Shown here piece after piece: positions 21,895-33,439 of a DNA stretch of 64,000 nt. Position 1 is the stretch's first letter. Every line of letters starts with the position of its first letter. The position numbers were made by a program, and so were the translations under genes. The notes under the pieces were generated by a model. The model had not been told where the DNA came from and made no database searches. It saw only the letters and a list, made by a program, of their open reading frames with translations. This stretch comes from Rhizophlyctis rosea (taxonomy: Eukaryota; Chytridiomycota; Chytridiomycetes; Rhizophlyctidales; Rhizophlyctidaceae): contig JADGJC010000082.1 of the NCBI GenBank assembly GCA_027596075.1, positions 1 to 64,000 on the forward strand. Reading direction: 5' to 3'.

Positions 21895-22728
21895 ATGGGC
21901 GATATTAGAATAGCAGACTTGGTACCTGGTGGCATGAGTCGTAAGCGAAGTACAGGTGGAGGGCATGAGTTTGCTGGCGTAGGAGATCATCGGTTTGGGG
22001 ATGGTGGTGGAGATTATGGGGATTGGGGGATCACGTTTCGTGTTGTGACACCCTTCTCCCAAGAGCTACCAATCGACTCACCATTTAAGGAAACGGGTGG
22101 ATCCAAGGTAGAGCTAAGAATTATCTTGGCATCCATACTCCGAAAAATGGAAGCCAACCCCGATTCGGCACAGAAAGGTATCCCAGAACTATATAAGTTG
22201 ATAGTGGAAAAGCCCGAATGGAAGACGAAAGTGGGTACCTGGACTGATAGTAGAATGTGGCTGGTATGGCAATATGTGCAGACGGAGCAGGCGGCGTTGA
22301 AGAAAATGTACAGTGAGGACGATGCGGAGTTTTTAGAATTGGGTTTGGAATGTTGGGCCGCTGGGCGGGGTGTAGTTGGGGAGAGTACTGAAGAGGCGGA
22401 GAGCAGACTGGAAGTGGGGGCGAAGAGTCAAAGGACGATGGGTAAGGGCGGATGCAGTGGGGGTTGGGAATGGGAGACCGGCGGGGAGGGGGCAGGGGGA
22501 GGGAGAGGAGGCGGGGGATGGAAGGGGGTTTGCGATTCAGAAAAAAAAGGTTCGGGGGAGGGGGCAATGTTCGAGCGGGCCGAGGTCCAAATGGCAGGGA
22601 GTGGGGTTGGGAGAGGAGGGGTGATGGCGAGTGGGAGTGCCGATGGACTTTCACACGCGCAAACGGCAGCCGCAAAGTCTACCAGTGTTGCCGAGCTTTC
22701 GGCGACTCATTCAAGGTTTGTAAGATAA
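21895..22728 (+). CDS. Hypothetical protein with Gly/Glu-rich C-terminus (277 aa)
   Basis: A single ORF from ATG 21895. Residues about 55-150 look globular and helical (contains ILRKMEANPDSAQKGI and DSRMWLVWQYVQTEQ). The rest is low-complexity Gly/Glu/Ser. I recognise no family. The G-rich strand bias of the second half lengthens chance ORFs, so only the first 150 codons carry weight. Confidence 0.35.
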   Translation: MGDIRIADLVPGGMSRKRSTGGGHEFAGVGDHRFGDGGGDYGDWGITFRVVTPFSQELPIDSPFKETGGSKVELRIILASILRKMEANPDSAQKGIPELYKLIVEKPEWKTKVGTWTDSRMWLVWQYVQTEQAALKKMYSEDDAEFLELGLECWAAGRGVVGESTEEAESRLEVGAKSQRTMGKGGCSGGWEWETGGEGAGGGRGGGGWKGVCDSEKKGSGEGAMFERAEVQMAGSGVGRGGVMASGSADGLSHAQTAAAKSTSVAELSATHSRFVR

Positions 22729-23241
22729 TGTAACAAGTGTTTTCATCACAAACTTCGTGTTCTTGGTACACACAACAGTCCGCCAATCTGCATCAGAATA
22801 GTGACCTTGCTGAGATGTTAGGCCGAAATCATGGTAGCAGGTGAGCACGGTGAACTTTTACATCGTGTTCACTGGGCTTGCTGAGGCCGAAATCCAAACC
22901 ACAACACATGTTGTCGACTAAGTCATTGACCGAGATGGGTACAATGTACACGTGACCCCCTACACAGCAATTGACCGTGCATCTCTTGGCAATGACGCAT
23001 GTCAAGTTTCCTCAATCTCTCTTTCAAAACTCTATTGCTGTCATGAACTATGCGCAATCGATTCGCTGTCCTCTGTAATCTAAAAACCGGATTGTTCCCT
23101 CCACGTTATAAAGAACTACGTGAAAAGAAAAGCTAACACCGCCTTCTTTCTTTCTCTAAACCAAACGGGACGATGAGGATAACTACCACAGATAGTCCAC
23201 GGGTAAACTCCTGACCAAACACACAAACTCCGGGGCCTCAC
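22729..23241. other. Intergenic, no feature seen
   Basis: Between two convergent gene models. No repeat or coding signal noticed. Confidence 0.4.
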
Positions 23242-24012
23242 TCAAACCCCGTAGCCTCCGTTCTTCTGAACAGACGGCATATTGAATTCTGGAATATCAT
23301 TGCCTGGATGTCCTTGAGGAGTTCGAGATGCTGGCTTCCTTTTTCGCATGTAGATGACTGCACCAGCGAAGAGGGCGATAACTGCTAGACTGCCCACTAC
23401 ACCGCCTGCGATTATGCCTGTGTTGTTTGTTTGACTGTCCTGTGAGGCGGTTTTTGGGATGGGTGTTGTGTTTTGGGCGGGTGTTGTGTTGTCGGGAAAG
23501 GTTGTGGGTGTTGAGGGTGCGTTTGTTGCGGTGGGAGCGGACGCTGCTGATTCGGTACGAGGGGTTGAGGCGACGGCTGTGGATTTTTTGTTATTGACGT
23601 CAAGGTACGTGAGGCCCGCTGTTTTTAGGTGGATCCGGATGTTAATCAAAGGAGGGAACACAACGCAAACAAAAACCGAGCAATGACACATACCCAAAAC
23701 ATACGAATGAGTAAAGTTACTTGCCGCCAACTCCACATCGCTCGTCACTGTCGTGGCTTTGTACATGACCGCACATCCAAAACCATCATCCCAGCATGTG
23801 AAGCCACCACACCGGTTGGGATTTTGGAGACATACTTGTGCTGCGCCGGGGGCGTTGGGAACGTAACAGGCAGGTACCGGGTTCTTGTCGTCGGTAAGGA
23901 TGACGGTAAAGTCGCAACCAGCGGTTCCCGCCAGTGGAACGGTAGCGGAGAGACCGCGGTTGCGGATAGGACCCTCGAAGCCGGCGACGGTTTGGAAAGG
24001 AACGTTTGACAT
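23242..24012 (-). CDS. Single-pass membrane protein with Cys-rich ectodomain (231 aa, 2 exons)
   Basis: Exons are 24012-23694 and 23618-23242; the intron (GTATGT to AACAG) joins SYVL to AGLTYLDV in phase 1. The N-terminal ~95 residues contain spaced cysteines (CDFTVILTDDKNPVPACY, CGGFTCWDDGFGC). A Ser/Thr/Pro-rich stalk follows, then one transmembrane helix (GIIAGGVVGSLAVIALFAG) and a basic stop-transfer RKRK with a short cytoplasmic tail. This layout resembles fungal wall sensors of the Wsc/Mid2 type in outline only. No signal peptide is visible at the chosen ATG, so an upstream exon may be missing or the topology may depend on the internal helix. A TATA box lies about 70 bp upstream. Confidence 0.65.
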   Translation of the reverse strand: MSNVPFQTVAGFEGPIRNRGLSATVPLAGTAGCDFTVILTDDKNPVPACYVPNAPGAAQVCLQNPNRCGGFTCWDDGFGCAVMYKATTVTSDVELAASNFTHSYVLGMCHCSVFVCVVFPPLINIRIHLKTAGLTYLDVNNKKSTAVASTPRTESAASAPTATNAPSTPTTFPDNTTPAQNTTPIPKTASQDSQTNNTGIIAGGVVGSLAVIALFAGAVIYMRKRKPASRTPQGHPGNDIPEFNMPSVQKNGGYGV

Positions 24013-25482
24013 TGCTTTTAATGTGTTTATGCGCGGGCGTGATGTGGGCGTGTTTTGCAACGGGCTTTCCTTCGTTTCCTGGTTTTATATCCCTGGGGGA
24101 TACCTAACCTCAAAGCACTTCTGTTCGTGAGTGCTTTGTGAGGTTGCCCTCCGAACTCTCCGAGCAACGGAGCACCACCAACATCAGCACGCAGTCTTCC
24201 TCAGTGACACAACGGTGTTACGGTGAGTGCTAGAAACCTTTTCCACGGCTCTGCTCAGCCACAGCTCCACATTTTGACCGGCGGTTCTCCAAAAAGCTGT
24301 GCAGCCTGTACAACCTCCAAGAACCATTTTCGGTGTTGCGTGGCAAAGGGTGCTTGAGAAGGAGGGCTCCGGTGACGATGTTTTGAACTCTTTTAGCGTC
24401 TTTGGGGTTACAAGCCGAAAGTTCGGATAAGATCCTCAAGACACCGTGGTCTGTGGATGTTTGTTGTTTTCGACCATCAGACCGTTGCATCCATCGTCGC
24501 ACTGCCTTCTGTTCCGATGCCTGCCAGTGAGTACCTATGTTGGATGATCAGATGATCCAAGCAAAAGGCTTCTATCTTGAGGTTCAAACTTCAAAGGCCG
24601 CCGTCACGACGAGCTTCGCCCGACTCTTGTTGTATTACCACAAATGGGTTCGGGCTGGGGTCTTCATGCAGCGCATTGCTCAAATCGCGCCATTGCTCTT
24701 CATCAAGATGAATAGCGCAGTCGTTCTCCACACGCTTATCACAGTTTTGTTTTCCACAGAGCAAATGGGAACGACAACGAGGACCGACTGGATAAGTATG
24801 CATTGTCTCAATTCCTTCTAACCGTACAGTAAGACAAGCTAGTGGACTGGTTTTACATGCTTTTTCTACGCAAAACCGCTATCTCAATCGTGTTGCGCAA
24901 ACGTATGCTTGCCGATGCCGAACAGCAGGGGACATCCGCCTGATTCACATTTGTTCAATGCGTTTGCGCGGGATAATTCACAGAATCCTCGTCTTCCTAC
25001 TGAAGTGCTTCAGTCTGCCCACCAAGTGCAGGATTCACATGTTTGGAACTCGACGGATTCCAAACCGGCACCAAAGTAATTCGCTCTCATTTTGTCAGAT
25101 ACTCGCAAATCCCACCATCCTCCAAAACAATCAAATGCGATCCGCGATGGGTCGAGTTCGATTCGCAGAGCATGAGCACAAGTCTTGGAGCAAGCGCATT
25201 AACACAAATGGTTGGCCATTATGGATTTTGAAAGAATATGAAATCTGAAATCCCTCACAAGAGCGAGGCAAAACTAGTCAAGAAAAGCAGGAGAAAAGGT
25301 GATATACACATTGTTCACAGAAAATACACCAGGAAGGCAGCGAGCACATGGTTTCAGGGTCCATGATCGCAGCAGCGATCACACCCACTTCCATATACAA
25401 AAACTCAGAAATATCCTCCTCATCCACTTCGTCATTCCATTTAGCAAACTGCATCATACTACTCTCTTCCGTTCGTTCCAGC
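24013..25482. other. Stretch with possible unrecognised minus-strand exons
   Basis: Two minus-strand frames look protein-like: 24803-24591 (contains CAIHLDEEQWRDLSNALHED) and 24502-24230 (contains GVLRILSELSACNPKDAKR). I could not join them with confident splice sites and do not know the family. The rest shows nothing. Confidence 0.3.
24081..24090 (-). promoter_or_regulatory. TATA box
   Basis: ATATAAAACC on the minus strand, about 70 bp before the ATG at 24012. Confidence 0.5.
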
Positions 25483-26433
25483 ATGCCCCATCATCATTCT
25501 CACCCAATCCCAAACCCACCAACAATGGACGCACCGGAAAGTGCCCCACCCTCCCGTACCCACACACCCACCCCACACCCCCTCCAAACGCGCATCGCCA
25601 TAGACGCCGAGTCGGGACATCCGGATCCCAGCACGCCGCTGCTGCCGAGCTTGTCGACGGTCTATGATATGGTGCGTTTGCGGGTGAGCCCCGTCGAAAA
25701 ATCTCTACATGTGGTTGTGAATTCATTCTGAACACACTGCTTTGAATGGGGCAGTCAAGTAGAGATAAGTTAGATGGTAGTCGAGTGGATTTAAGTCAGT
25801 TCATGCCGGCGAATGAAGCGAGTGGGTATGCGTCGATGAAGAGTGCTTCGCATGGTGTTGTTAGGTATGATGTCGTGATGCATCCCTTTGTCGCAATGAT
25901 ATGATGATGTATGTCATTCAAACTCCAAACTCCCGCCTCACCCCCAAAAATTTACCATTGTCATGCTTCCCAGCTTTTCGTAAGTAGCGCCAGGCACCTA
26001 ATCCCCTTTGATAAGCGCGCAGTTTTTCAGATGCCTAAGTTCTCACTCCAAATCCGCATTTGGCTTTTATGACTATGAACAGTAATATGGCAATAGTAAG
26101 TCTCCAACCCACTCCACCCACTCACGCCCCACCCACTCACCCCCCACCCACCCTCATCAGTACATAGGCCTCCTAACAAACCCCTCCACCGCCTCCCGCC
26201 TGCCCATCCTGATCTTCGCCTCCCTCGCCCTAGGCACCTCCGCCATCTCCGTAATCCTCGTCTCCTACCTCTACACCCTCTCCCCCGTCCTAACCGAAAA
26301 ACACCAACCTGCGCGATTCTCTCACCGCGCCAGGCGGATAAACGGCGTCGTGGCGTGTTTGAGTCCTGTGGTATTGTTGTTGAATATGGTGTTGAGTGCG
26401 TTGATTGGTAGGGATTTGTTTGGTGGGGGGTGA
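25483..26433 (+). CDS. Small membrane protein, two predicted helices (194 aa, 4 exons including a 13-nt exon)
   Basis: Exons are 25483-25671, 25755-25864, 26083-26095 and 26161-26433. The third exon is only 13 nt (TAATATGGCAATA); it is the solution I found that carries the phase from exon 2 (2 nt over) to exon 4 (phase 0), giving VVSNMAIYIGLLTNP. The N-terminal 100 residues are His/Pro/Ser-rich and hydrophilic. Exon 4 encodes two hydrophobic segments (ILIFASLALGTSAISVILV and VVACLSPVVLLLNMVLSALI) separated by a basic loop. I do not recognise the family. Confidence 0.6.
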
Positions 26434-27480
26434 TTTGGGGAGGGGAAGGCGGGGGAGTGGGGAGGGGGTGGGGTGTGAAGAGGAACTTGGAAAGAGACAG
26501 CTGGCTGAGGAATACTTTTGCATGGATGATTTGTTTACATATGACGACCAAAGAGTAATCAGTGAGGTTGAAGCTGTAGTGGGATTCCCGTAAATCACGA
26601 GAAAGGCCCCTCATGATTCATGACTCGTGCCGACAATCAAGGTGCTCTTATCTTCAAGTAGTCAAGTGCGACGCGCAAACGATGACGGGATGTCTTTCAT
26701 GCCCATTCATTGACTTCATTGGGCGGGTACAGTGGGTTCCCTTCTTCTGGCGTCTTGGCGAGTGTTCAAATGCTCGACTGTGCATCATCCACACGGTTCC
26801 TCAGCCTTCATGATTGGAGACACAGTTCTTCAAAAGGTACATTCCAGCGTTGATGTACCCCAACGGAAGTCGTCAGGATCTGTCCGTGAGATGGGGGACC
26901 AAAGGACAAGGGACTTGGGGCGAGCGGTGGGACGATTTGCTTACGTAATCCATCACTCGCTCGGACTGGAATGTATACTTCCGGTTATATGGCTTGATTG
27001 GTTCAATCCCAAAGTTCATATCGGCTTGAATAGCAGAGTGGTTATGCGTCGGAAAGAATGGCCCAGTAGGTGCGGCGTTCGATTACGACAAGTAGCGCCT
27101 GTTGTTCTGTCAGTCCGATTTTTTTTCGCATTTTTTTTTCCGCTCTCGTGTCGGCCCTTACTGTCTTGTCGTCCACGAACCAATCCCGAAAAGTCCACCC
27201 ACCCGCATCCGGCACCCAGATCCAGCCCTAATTCCCCGACCAACTCGACAACCAACAATCCGCACACCACAAATTTCACACAACGATTTCACGCTCAAAA
27301 ACCCATTACTTGTTCACAAAAAACACCAAAGGAAAGCTACATAAATATTGCTATATAACAAAAAGCCGGGCGTTCAATAGTTACGCCCGTCAAGAGTGGG
27401 AAAGATACGGAGGGGAAGGAAGGATATTCGGGTGGGGGGTGTAGGAAGCCGGTTGTGTGTGAAGAGGCGTTTCGTAATAC
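26434..27480. other. Intergenic stretch with a tRNA-like motif
   Basis: At about 27026-27095 an A-box-like TAGCAGAGTGG and a B-box-like GCGTTCGATTA are spaced as in a tRNA, but no acceptor stem forms. No gene seen. Confidence 0.4.
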
Positions 27481-28451
27481 TTAGGAAGAAGTGTAATCGG
27501 CACAATGTTCCGCGTAGGCCTTTTCGTCGAGGAGGACGTCTAGCTCCTTCTCGTTTGAGAGTTTGATTTTCGCGAGCCATCCTATTTTGGTTGTGAGATG
27601 GTTTCGTTAACACAATGATTGTGATTGGTGGGGAAGGTGATACCGCTTCACGTGATTGAGGTTTTTGTGGGAAGGTCCCCGTTTGCCCTGACCCATTTTC
27701 GCCTTAATGTCCCCCATCCCAATGACTCCACATTTCTCAATGATCCGTCCTTCTGCCAAACCGTGAAGTGCATATCCCAACTACCAACCTTCCTCATATG
27801 GAGCAGAGTTGATCAACGACGGCTTCTCCTCCAAATTGGAGTTGATTTCAACAATCTCGCCGGAAACAGGTGCGTAAATGTCTGAGGCGGCCTTGACGGA
27901 TTCCACAGCACCGATTTGATCTGTTTTCAATGCACGTAGCGTTAGCATGATAGATCGCATGAGCACATTTCAAAACAAGATATGGGGCGGCCAGAAGCTT
28001 CAAATTCCCCACGCGGTTTCTGCACAGGTTGGCCTTGTTGACGCACCTTTCTTAGACACAGTCTTCCCCTTGGACGGAACCTCAACATACACAACGTCTC
28101 CAAGCGCCTCCTGCGCGTACTGCGTGATCCCGACCGTTGCGACGCCATTGGATACGGTGACCCACTCGTGCTCGGGCGTGTATTTTCGTTCAGCTAGAAG
28201 TGACAGGGAGTATGGAATGGGGTTCAGTGGGTGGGATAAGGTGACGCCACGCCAAGCGAGGCGGGGAAGGAACAAACACGCAACAGCCAGGAAGCGTGGG
28301 GTTCACTTGTCAGCGCGCTAAGATACTAACCAGACATCCACCTCACAGACGCCGGCATCATCCTTGATGACGCCCATGGGCGTGGCGCGACACGCACCAT
28401 CCGGGTACGAGAGAGGGTAGCGACTGTGGATGTGAGGGTGCGGGTGAACAT
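27481..28451 (-). CDS. GCSH: Glycine cleavage system H protein, mitochondrial (166 aa, 4 exons)
   Basis: Exons are 28451-28331, 28193-28047, 27920-27789 and 27581-27481; the third intron uses the unusual donor GTTGGT, needed to keep the frame into GWLAKIKLS. The first ~38 residues are Arg/Ser/Thr-rich and form a mitochondrial presequence. The mature domain starts [11 protein letters not shown], passes [17 protein letters not shown] and has the lipoyl-lysine site in [19 protein letters not shown]. In the family the lipoyl arm shuttles the aminomethyl group between the P, T and L proteins of glycine decarboxylase. Length is normal for the family. Confidence 0.94.
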
Positions 28452-28879
28452 GTTGTGTCCTCGGCAGTAGGAAACTGGAGTGTATGGTTCGTGGGAAGAT
28501 TGTGGGAAGATGACGATGACGAACGATGGCAGGGAGCGGCAAAGCGTTTTTGGGGGAGCAAATTTCGCGTCACCCTGAGATAAACAGGAGATCGTGTCAT
28601 GATGAATCATCGGAACCATCGGACATCCTATTAGATAAGCAAACCTCCTGTGTCGGGATTCCCACACTCCCAATCCCTAAATTCGAAATAACTCATGATA
28701 GTGCAAAATCATTTACTATTTACAGGAATTCATGCTACGCTAATTGCATATGGCAAATGCCCTCCGACACTATCACTTTGAAGCTGCCTCATGCAAGAAC
28801 TGACTGATGATCGCAAAAGCAAGTAGCATGTCACCACCTAGTGCATCTCCCCCTCCCTAGCATTCCTGCAACCAACACA
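28452..28879. other. Intergenic, nothing seen
   Basis: Between the GCSH start and the 3' end of the HMG-box gene. No further feature noticed. Confidence 0.4.
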
Positions 28880-30389
28880 TCAAGCTTTAACACTCTTCCT
28901 CGCCGCAACCTTCTTCGCTGCCGTCGCCTTGGTCTTGCCAGTCGCTGTCTTCTTGGCGGCAACTTTCTTGGACGCGGACGCTTTGGTCTTGGCAGCCGTG
29001 ACCTTCTTGGTGGTTGTAGCCTACCAAGTGGAAAGGACATGTCACATGAGCTCTTGCGTCTGCGTCGATTGAAGTCTACATTGCGTGTCATGTTTACAAA
29101 AGATGCAGTTACCTTCTTGGGCGCGACCTTCTTGGCAGTCTTCTTCGCCGTCGTGGTAGTCTTCTTACCAGCAGTCTTCTTCGCGGTTGCTCCCTTCACA
29201 GCCTTCTTGACTGCAGGCTTGACGATTTTCTTCGTGACGGCCTTCTTGCTGGCTGCTTTCTTGCTGGCTGCCTTTTTGACAGCAGTCGTCTTTTTGGTCG
29301 CCGCTTTCTTCACAAGGCGCCGGGGAGCCCCCTTCGTTGCCTTCTTGACAGCTGTGACCTTCTTCTTTTTCGGCTTGGGAGGTGTGGCGACGCGCTTCAG
29401 GATGGTGCTGACTTCCTTCTTGATGTCATTGACCTTGTGGGAAGCATTATACGCTGCCAGTTTTTTGGTGTACGCGGATCTGGCGGCTGCGGCTTTGTTC
29501 GCGTATCCCTACTCGAGTTTAGATGCCTTCCATGGAGTTTAGCAAGCCACGCGGATGATAATCACCTCCTTTTCCGACGTTGACATCCCATTCCAAGCGG
29601 CCCCAAGGATCTTGCCTCTTTGACTGACTGGTCCATCAAGCAACTGGCCAACGAGAGCGCGCTGTTGGTCGGCTGACCCACTGTAGACGTCCTTCAGGAA
29701 GAATCCGTACGCGTTTGGAGGAGGAGGAGCCGGTGCATTGACGTCAGCCGGCACTTTCGCATTCTTTTTGGGATTGATGATTTTCTGAAGATGGCTAATT
29801 TTCTGTTGCAGAAGGACATCTTTTGGTGTACGGCTTTTGAGGTATTGCTGGTATGCGCGCTCGTATGCGGTCTTTGCACTGGCTGCCTTGTTTTCGTATT
29901 TCTGAAGGTTGACCGATCGCATCAGCATTTGCATTGTCAACAAAACATCATTGTGTAGGTACCTTCTTCTCGCCATCAGTCAATTCCTTCCACCTTTGCC
30001 CAATGATGCCAGCAGCCTTTGTCACGTTTCCCTTGGCCAAACCTGGTTCCGAAGACCGATATTCTTGCCCGAAGAAGATGAATGCGGTCAATGGCTTCTT
30101 GGGAGGTGGCGTCGTTGGCTTCGGGAGTGCTCGGAGCTGACGACGGGCAAGTGTGATGGGACTGACTGCGGCTGTGACCGGGCAAGTAGGGGACAAGAAG
30201 GATTTAGAAATAGCGTACACGATGGATACCAGTTTCAGACAAACCCTCCCAGCAATCTATGGGGCGGAAAAGAAGACACGGCAACAAGTGCGTGAACCTG
30301 TTCATCGTACCTTTGGCTGAAGTGCTCACTGCAGCGGTCGCGTACGACCTCGTCTGGGTGTTGAGTTTCACGGTGGGAAGACGTATCAT
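28880..30389 (-). CDS. Two-HMG-box protein with histone-H1-like Lys/Ala tail, predicted mitochondrial (386 aa, 5 exons)
   Basis: Exons are 30389-30311, 30171-29963, 29901-29566, 29508-29113 and 29020-28880, all in phase. The N-terminus (MIRLPTVKLNTQTRSYATAA) is a typical cleavable mitochondrial presequence. HMG box 1 starts KKPLTAFIFFGQEYR and includes RWKELTDGEKKKYENKA. HMG box 2 starts at about PPPNAYGFFLKD and includes AAWNGMSTSEKE. The last ~150 residues are repeats of KKA/KKT/KAASKK as in linker-histone tails. Two tandem HMG boxes after a presequence is the plan of Abf2/TFAM, which package mtDNA; those lack such a long basic tail. A nuclear or dual location cannot be excluded. Confidence 0.8.
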
Positions 30390-31135
30390 GGTTGCTGGTC
30401 GCGTGCAAGAGTGTGTGCTTTGCCTGGATCTAATATAACAGACGATTAATAAATAAACGCGTTAGATCTCGCGGGCGGGGTACCAGTATTTCACAAAGTA
30501 ACCCAGTCCTTGCGACTGAAAGGATTCCAGCATACCAGGACAGAGTAGGTAACGACTCGTCTGTACGAAGGATCTCGTCCTGGTTAGATCAGTGTTGACG
30601 TTGTGAGAAGAATGGGCCGGGCACACAAGATGCACGCGTTAGATGGGGAGTAGAAGCGAGAACGGAGGGAACAGACGGGGCTTTTGGGCTTCTTCATACA
30701 AGGGTATCTTTGAAATGAAGCAATCACGGTGGGTCCAAATGCCGCCATGTCGGTCCATATTATCATTGATTGTGTGTTCACTGCATCAGCGAATGCATCA
30801 TCTTGCAGGAAGCATCACGGGACTGTGTCCCAGGGGCTGAGGGCCACCAAGTCGAGCCTTCGGACAACTCAACACGCCACCCCGGACAGGGTCCATGGGA
30901 AAGACGACACAACTGACATAAAGTGTACCATACGTACTATACAATCGCAGCCGGAAACAGTGGAAACAATCAACCCTTATGATTTGTACAGTTAGAAGCT
31001 ACACGCAGTATGAGAATACAGCAATGAAAGAGCAAAGCTTCCAAAACCATGCGGCAAAACTATGTAACTGCGACCCATCCTAGCTAAAATGCACCTTTTC
31101 GCTACTCCTTTTACTCCTTTTGAACTGCTATTGAT
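30390..31135. other. Intergenic, no gene seen
   Basis: Promoter side of the HMG-box gene. ORFs here are short with no recognisable domain. Confidence 0.4.
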
Positions 31136-31636
31136 CTAGATGATATTTTCAAGGGACCTCAACATCTGTGCAGGGTCTCGTCCGCAAGGCGTGTACGCAA
31201 GCTCGGATTCAATACGGTCTGCCGAAGCCGGCAATTCGACTCGGACTCTGTCCAGATCTCCACTGAAACGGTGATATGTATCGGCAATGTACTGCTGGCT
31301 GACCTTGTGTATAATGGCAGAGAAAAGTCAAGAGAGGCAGCCGGACACTGCACTCAATCTTTGTATCGATGGTCTTACCGAGAATACTCGTCGGTCAAGT
31401 TCCAGATTTCCAACTGCGGGTCTCTCGACGGCGGTGCTGGGGTGGGCGAACCTTTGCTTTGACTTGGGAACAGATTGCAGGTGTGCCAACGTTGCACACG
31501 AGAATGGATGCAGCTTGAGGTATATTGGAGCAAATTTGGTGTCGGTTGCCCGAAAGTGAAAGTACCAACGGCGACTTGATGGGTACAAAAAGTTATTCAC
31601 AGTCGAGAAAAGGGTGGGAGCCTCAAAGTTGTACAT
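31136..31636 (-). CDS. Hypothetical protein (at least 138 aa, 2 exons seen)
   Basis: Exons are 31636-31379 and 31294-31136, joined by GTAAGA...CCAG in phase 0 (VFS then QYIADTYHRFSGDLDRVRVE), ending at TAG with RSLENII. Composition and a clean splice argue for a gene. I do not recognise the family. The start is uncertain: ATG 31636 is the first in frame, but an upstream ATG at 31833 and coding-like sequence near 31690-31770 suggest one more 5' exon that I could not connect. Confidence 0.45.
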
Positions 31637-33157
31637 CAACTCATAGGTTTCAGTTTATGGCGTGTCATATGATGCGAGCTTCCCATGCCGAATGCCGCGT
31701 CATATGGGGTTTCAGATTAGTAATTCCCTCACACAGTTCATCTTTCACATAAAGAAGTGTCAAGTTGATCTTTTGGATTATTGATGCAAATATGAGATGG
31801 TAGGTGGGTGGTGAGGTCCTCTTGTTCAGTCATTTGATAAATTTGACAGATCGCTCAAAAGGACGCAAGCGTGAAGAATAAGCTGGCGAATAGCTCAACT
31901 CAACGAAACATTCAAGAGGAAAAACGGCCAAGATAGGATTTTGGCACGAAATGCAATGTGTCGGGATACTTTTGAACTGGTTGGCTCTTAAGCTATCCTA
32001 GTGATGATGACATTCCAGCACCGCCTGGCAAGTATCAGAATCCGCAAATTCTCTGGGGAAAACAAGAGCTAAAATATAATCAATTGTAGATAATATGATT
32101 CCATTTTTGTCTTGCTTTGTGCATCGCGCACTGCGAAAATCGGGAAATGGGGTTGAGAGTGGGTGGACCCTGACCCGTTCAGCAATCTGAGTCATCATGA
32201 CTCAACACCCACGTGATGTGGATCGACGTTTGCCCCAAACTTGGTAAAACCAGCCCTTCACCACGAACAACTCCACTTTTTCCTTTACCAGTCCTGATCT
32301 TTCAGCATGCGGAGCTTTACCCTTGATGGTCTTGGCTGTACAAGGTCCCGGTGGCAGCCTTCTGTGGGTTCGCTTGCGAACTTGCAGGAGGTGCTGGATA
32401 CCCAGAAATGCGCCGCAGCCTGGTACGCGGGGTTCCAATTGCCGGAAGAGACGACGGACTTGACCTGCGAGCATTGAACCCGAATGAAGGTGAATTTTCC
32501 AACCCAATTTTCATTGTACATCCGCCCCAACTAACACTTTCTCATCAACAGAACCTCACCATCCATCCATCCATCCATCCATCCATTCATCCACGAACCT
32601 TCCCGCTGCTCCAACGAGTACCAAGTGCGCACCATGCCGCCGCAGGCCAAACGATGGCCTGCGGAATGGCCTGGTGCATATGATAACAAGCGTGGCTTTT
32701 TGGATCCCGCGGTCCAGCGGTGAACGAACAAGGGACACTTGTCTTCCTTGTTGTTACATCGCTCGGTACTTCCCTTCTGCTGTCGTCGAAAGACGTGCAC
32801 CAGGAGGGTGCCAGCCTTTTTGGCTGTCGGTCTGGTGTGCACATTCGCGTGCATGCCGTTGTTCCTTAATCAAGACCAAGACCGCTAACAAGACTCCGGC
32901 AAGACTATAGATAGATGTATTTGTTGGGTTGTAACTGTATAGATAGTGTACATTATTTGCGTCTGCTGCTCCTTCAGGAAGGGCGACGAGGTATATGTCA
33001 AGTGTTTCCGCCCGGTGGTATTGTATCGGTCGAAGTCGACTCACCTCTCCTTGTTCAGATCTCGACATTCAGCAACACTACTCACAAGACCAGGACCTCC
33101 ACCGGCAACCCTCCACAAGATTGGGCACTTTACTCCCTCGCCAATGACATAGGTGAG
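31637..33157. other. Stretch with weak coding signal
   Basis: A 56-codon plus-strand ORF at 32307-32477 (ends PEETTDLTCEH) looks protein-like but has no recognised domain or partner exons. The opposite strand has overlapping open frames. No supported gene. Confidence 0.3.
32559..32592. repeat. (ATCC)n microsatellite
   Basis: About eight units, the last ones imperfect. Confidence 0.85.
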
Positions 33158-33357
33158 TTAGATAGGGTCCAGACCGAAGGGGAGTGCTGCGACTTCGAAT
33201 GCTACTCTGGGCGCTCCACTTTATCGAGTGGTCGTACTCCCTCGGTGCCTTTTAGGTATCGATAGTGCGTTAGCATGGGCGTCTGAGCAGGTATCGAAAC
33301 ATCGCAGTGCGGCGATCTGGATGGTCTGAACCCTATCTCGTTTTGTGTATTGGACTA
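33158..33357 (+). repeat. Direct repeat of about 200 bp, copy 1
   Basis: Shares long identical blocks with 33605-33801, for example GAATGCTACTCTGGGCGCTC, GTATCGATAGTGCGTTAGCA and ATCTCGTTTTGTGT. Overall I judge it above 80 percent identical. No coding function assigned. Confidence 0.85.
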
Positions 33358-33439
33358 TGAATTTTTGATTCTCCTTGATCTCGACTATCAAGACGGACGC
33401 TACAAGTGCGTACACATCCGAGGCACGTGAAGATTAGTG

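Noticed and set aside
27026..27100. Possible tRNA gene
   Set aside because: A- and B-box-like motifs are present, but no acceptor, anticodon or T stem can be paired.
28841..29542. 233-codon hydrophobic plus-strand ORF resembling a membrane protein
   Set aside because: Antisense of the Lys/Ala-rich tail of the HMG-box protein; AAG repeats read backwards give Leu/Phe/Val-rich frames.
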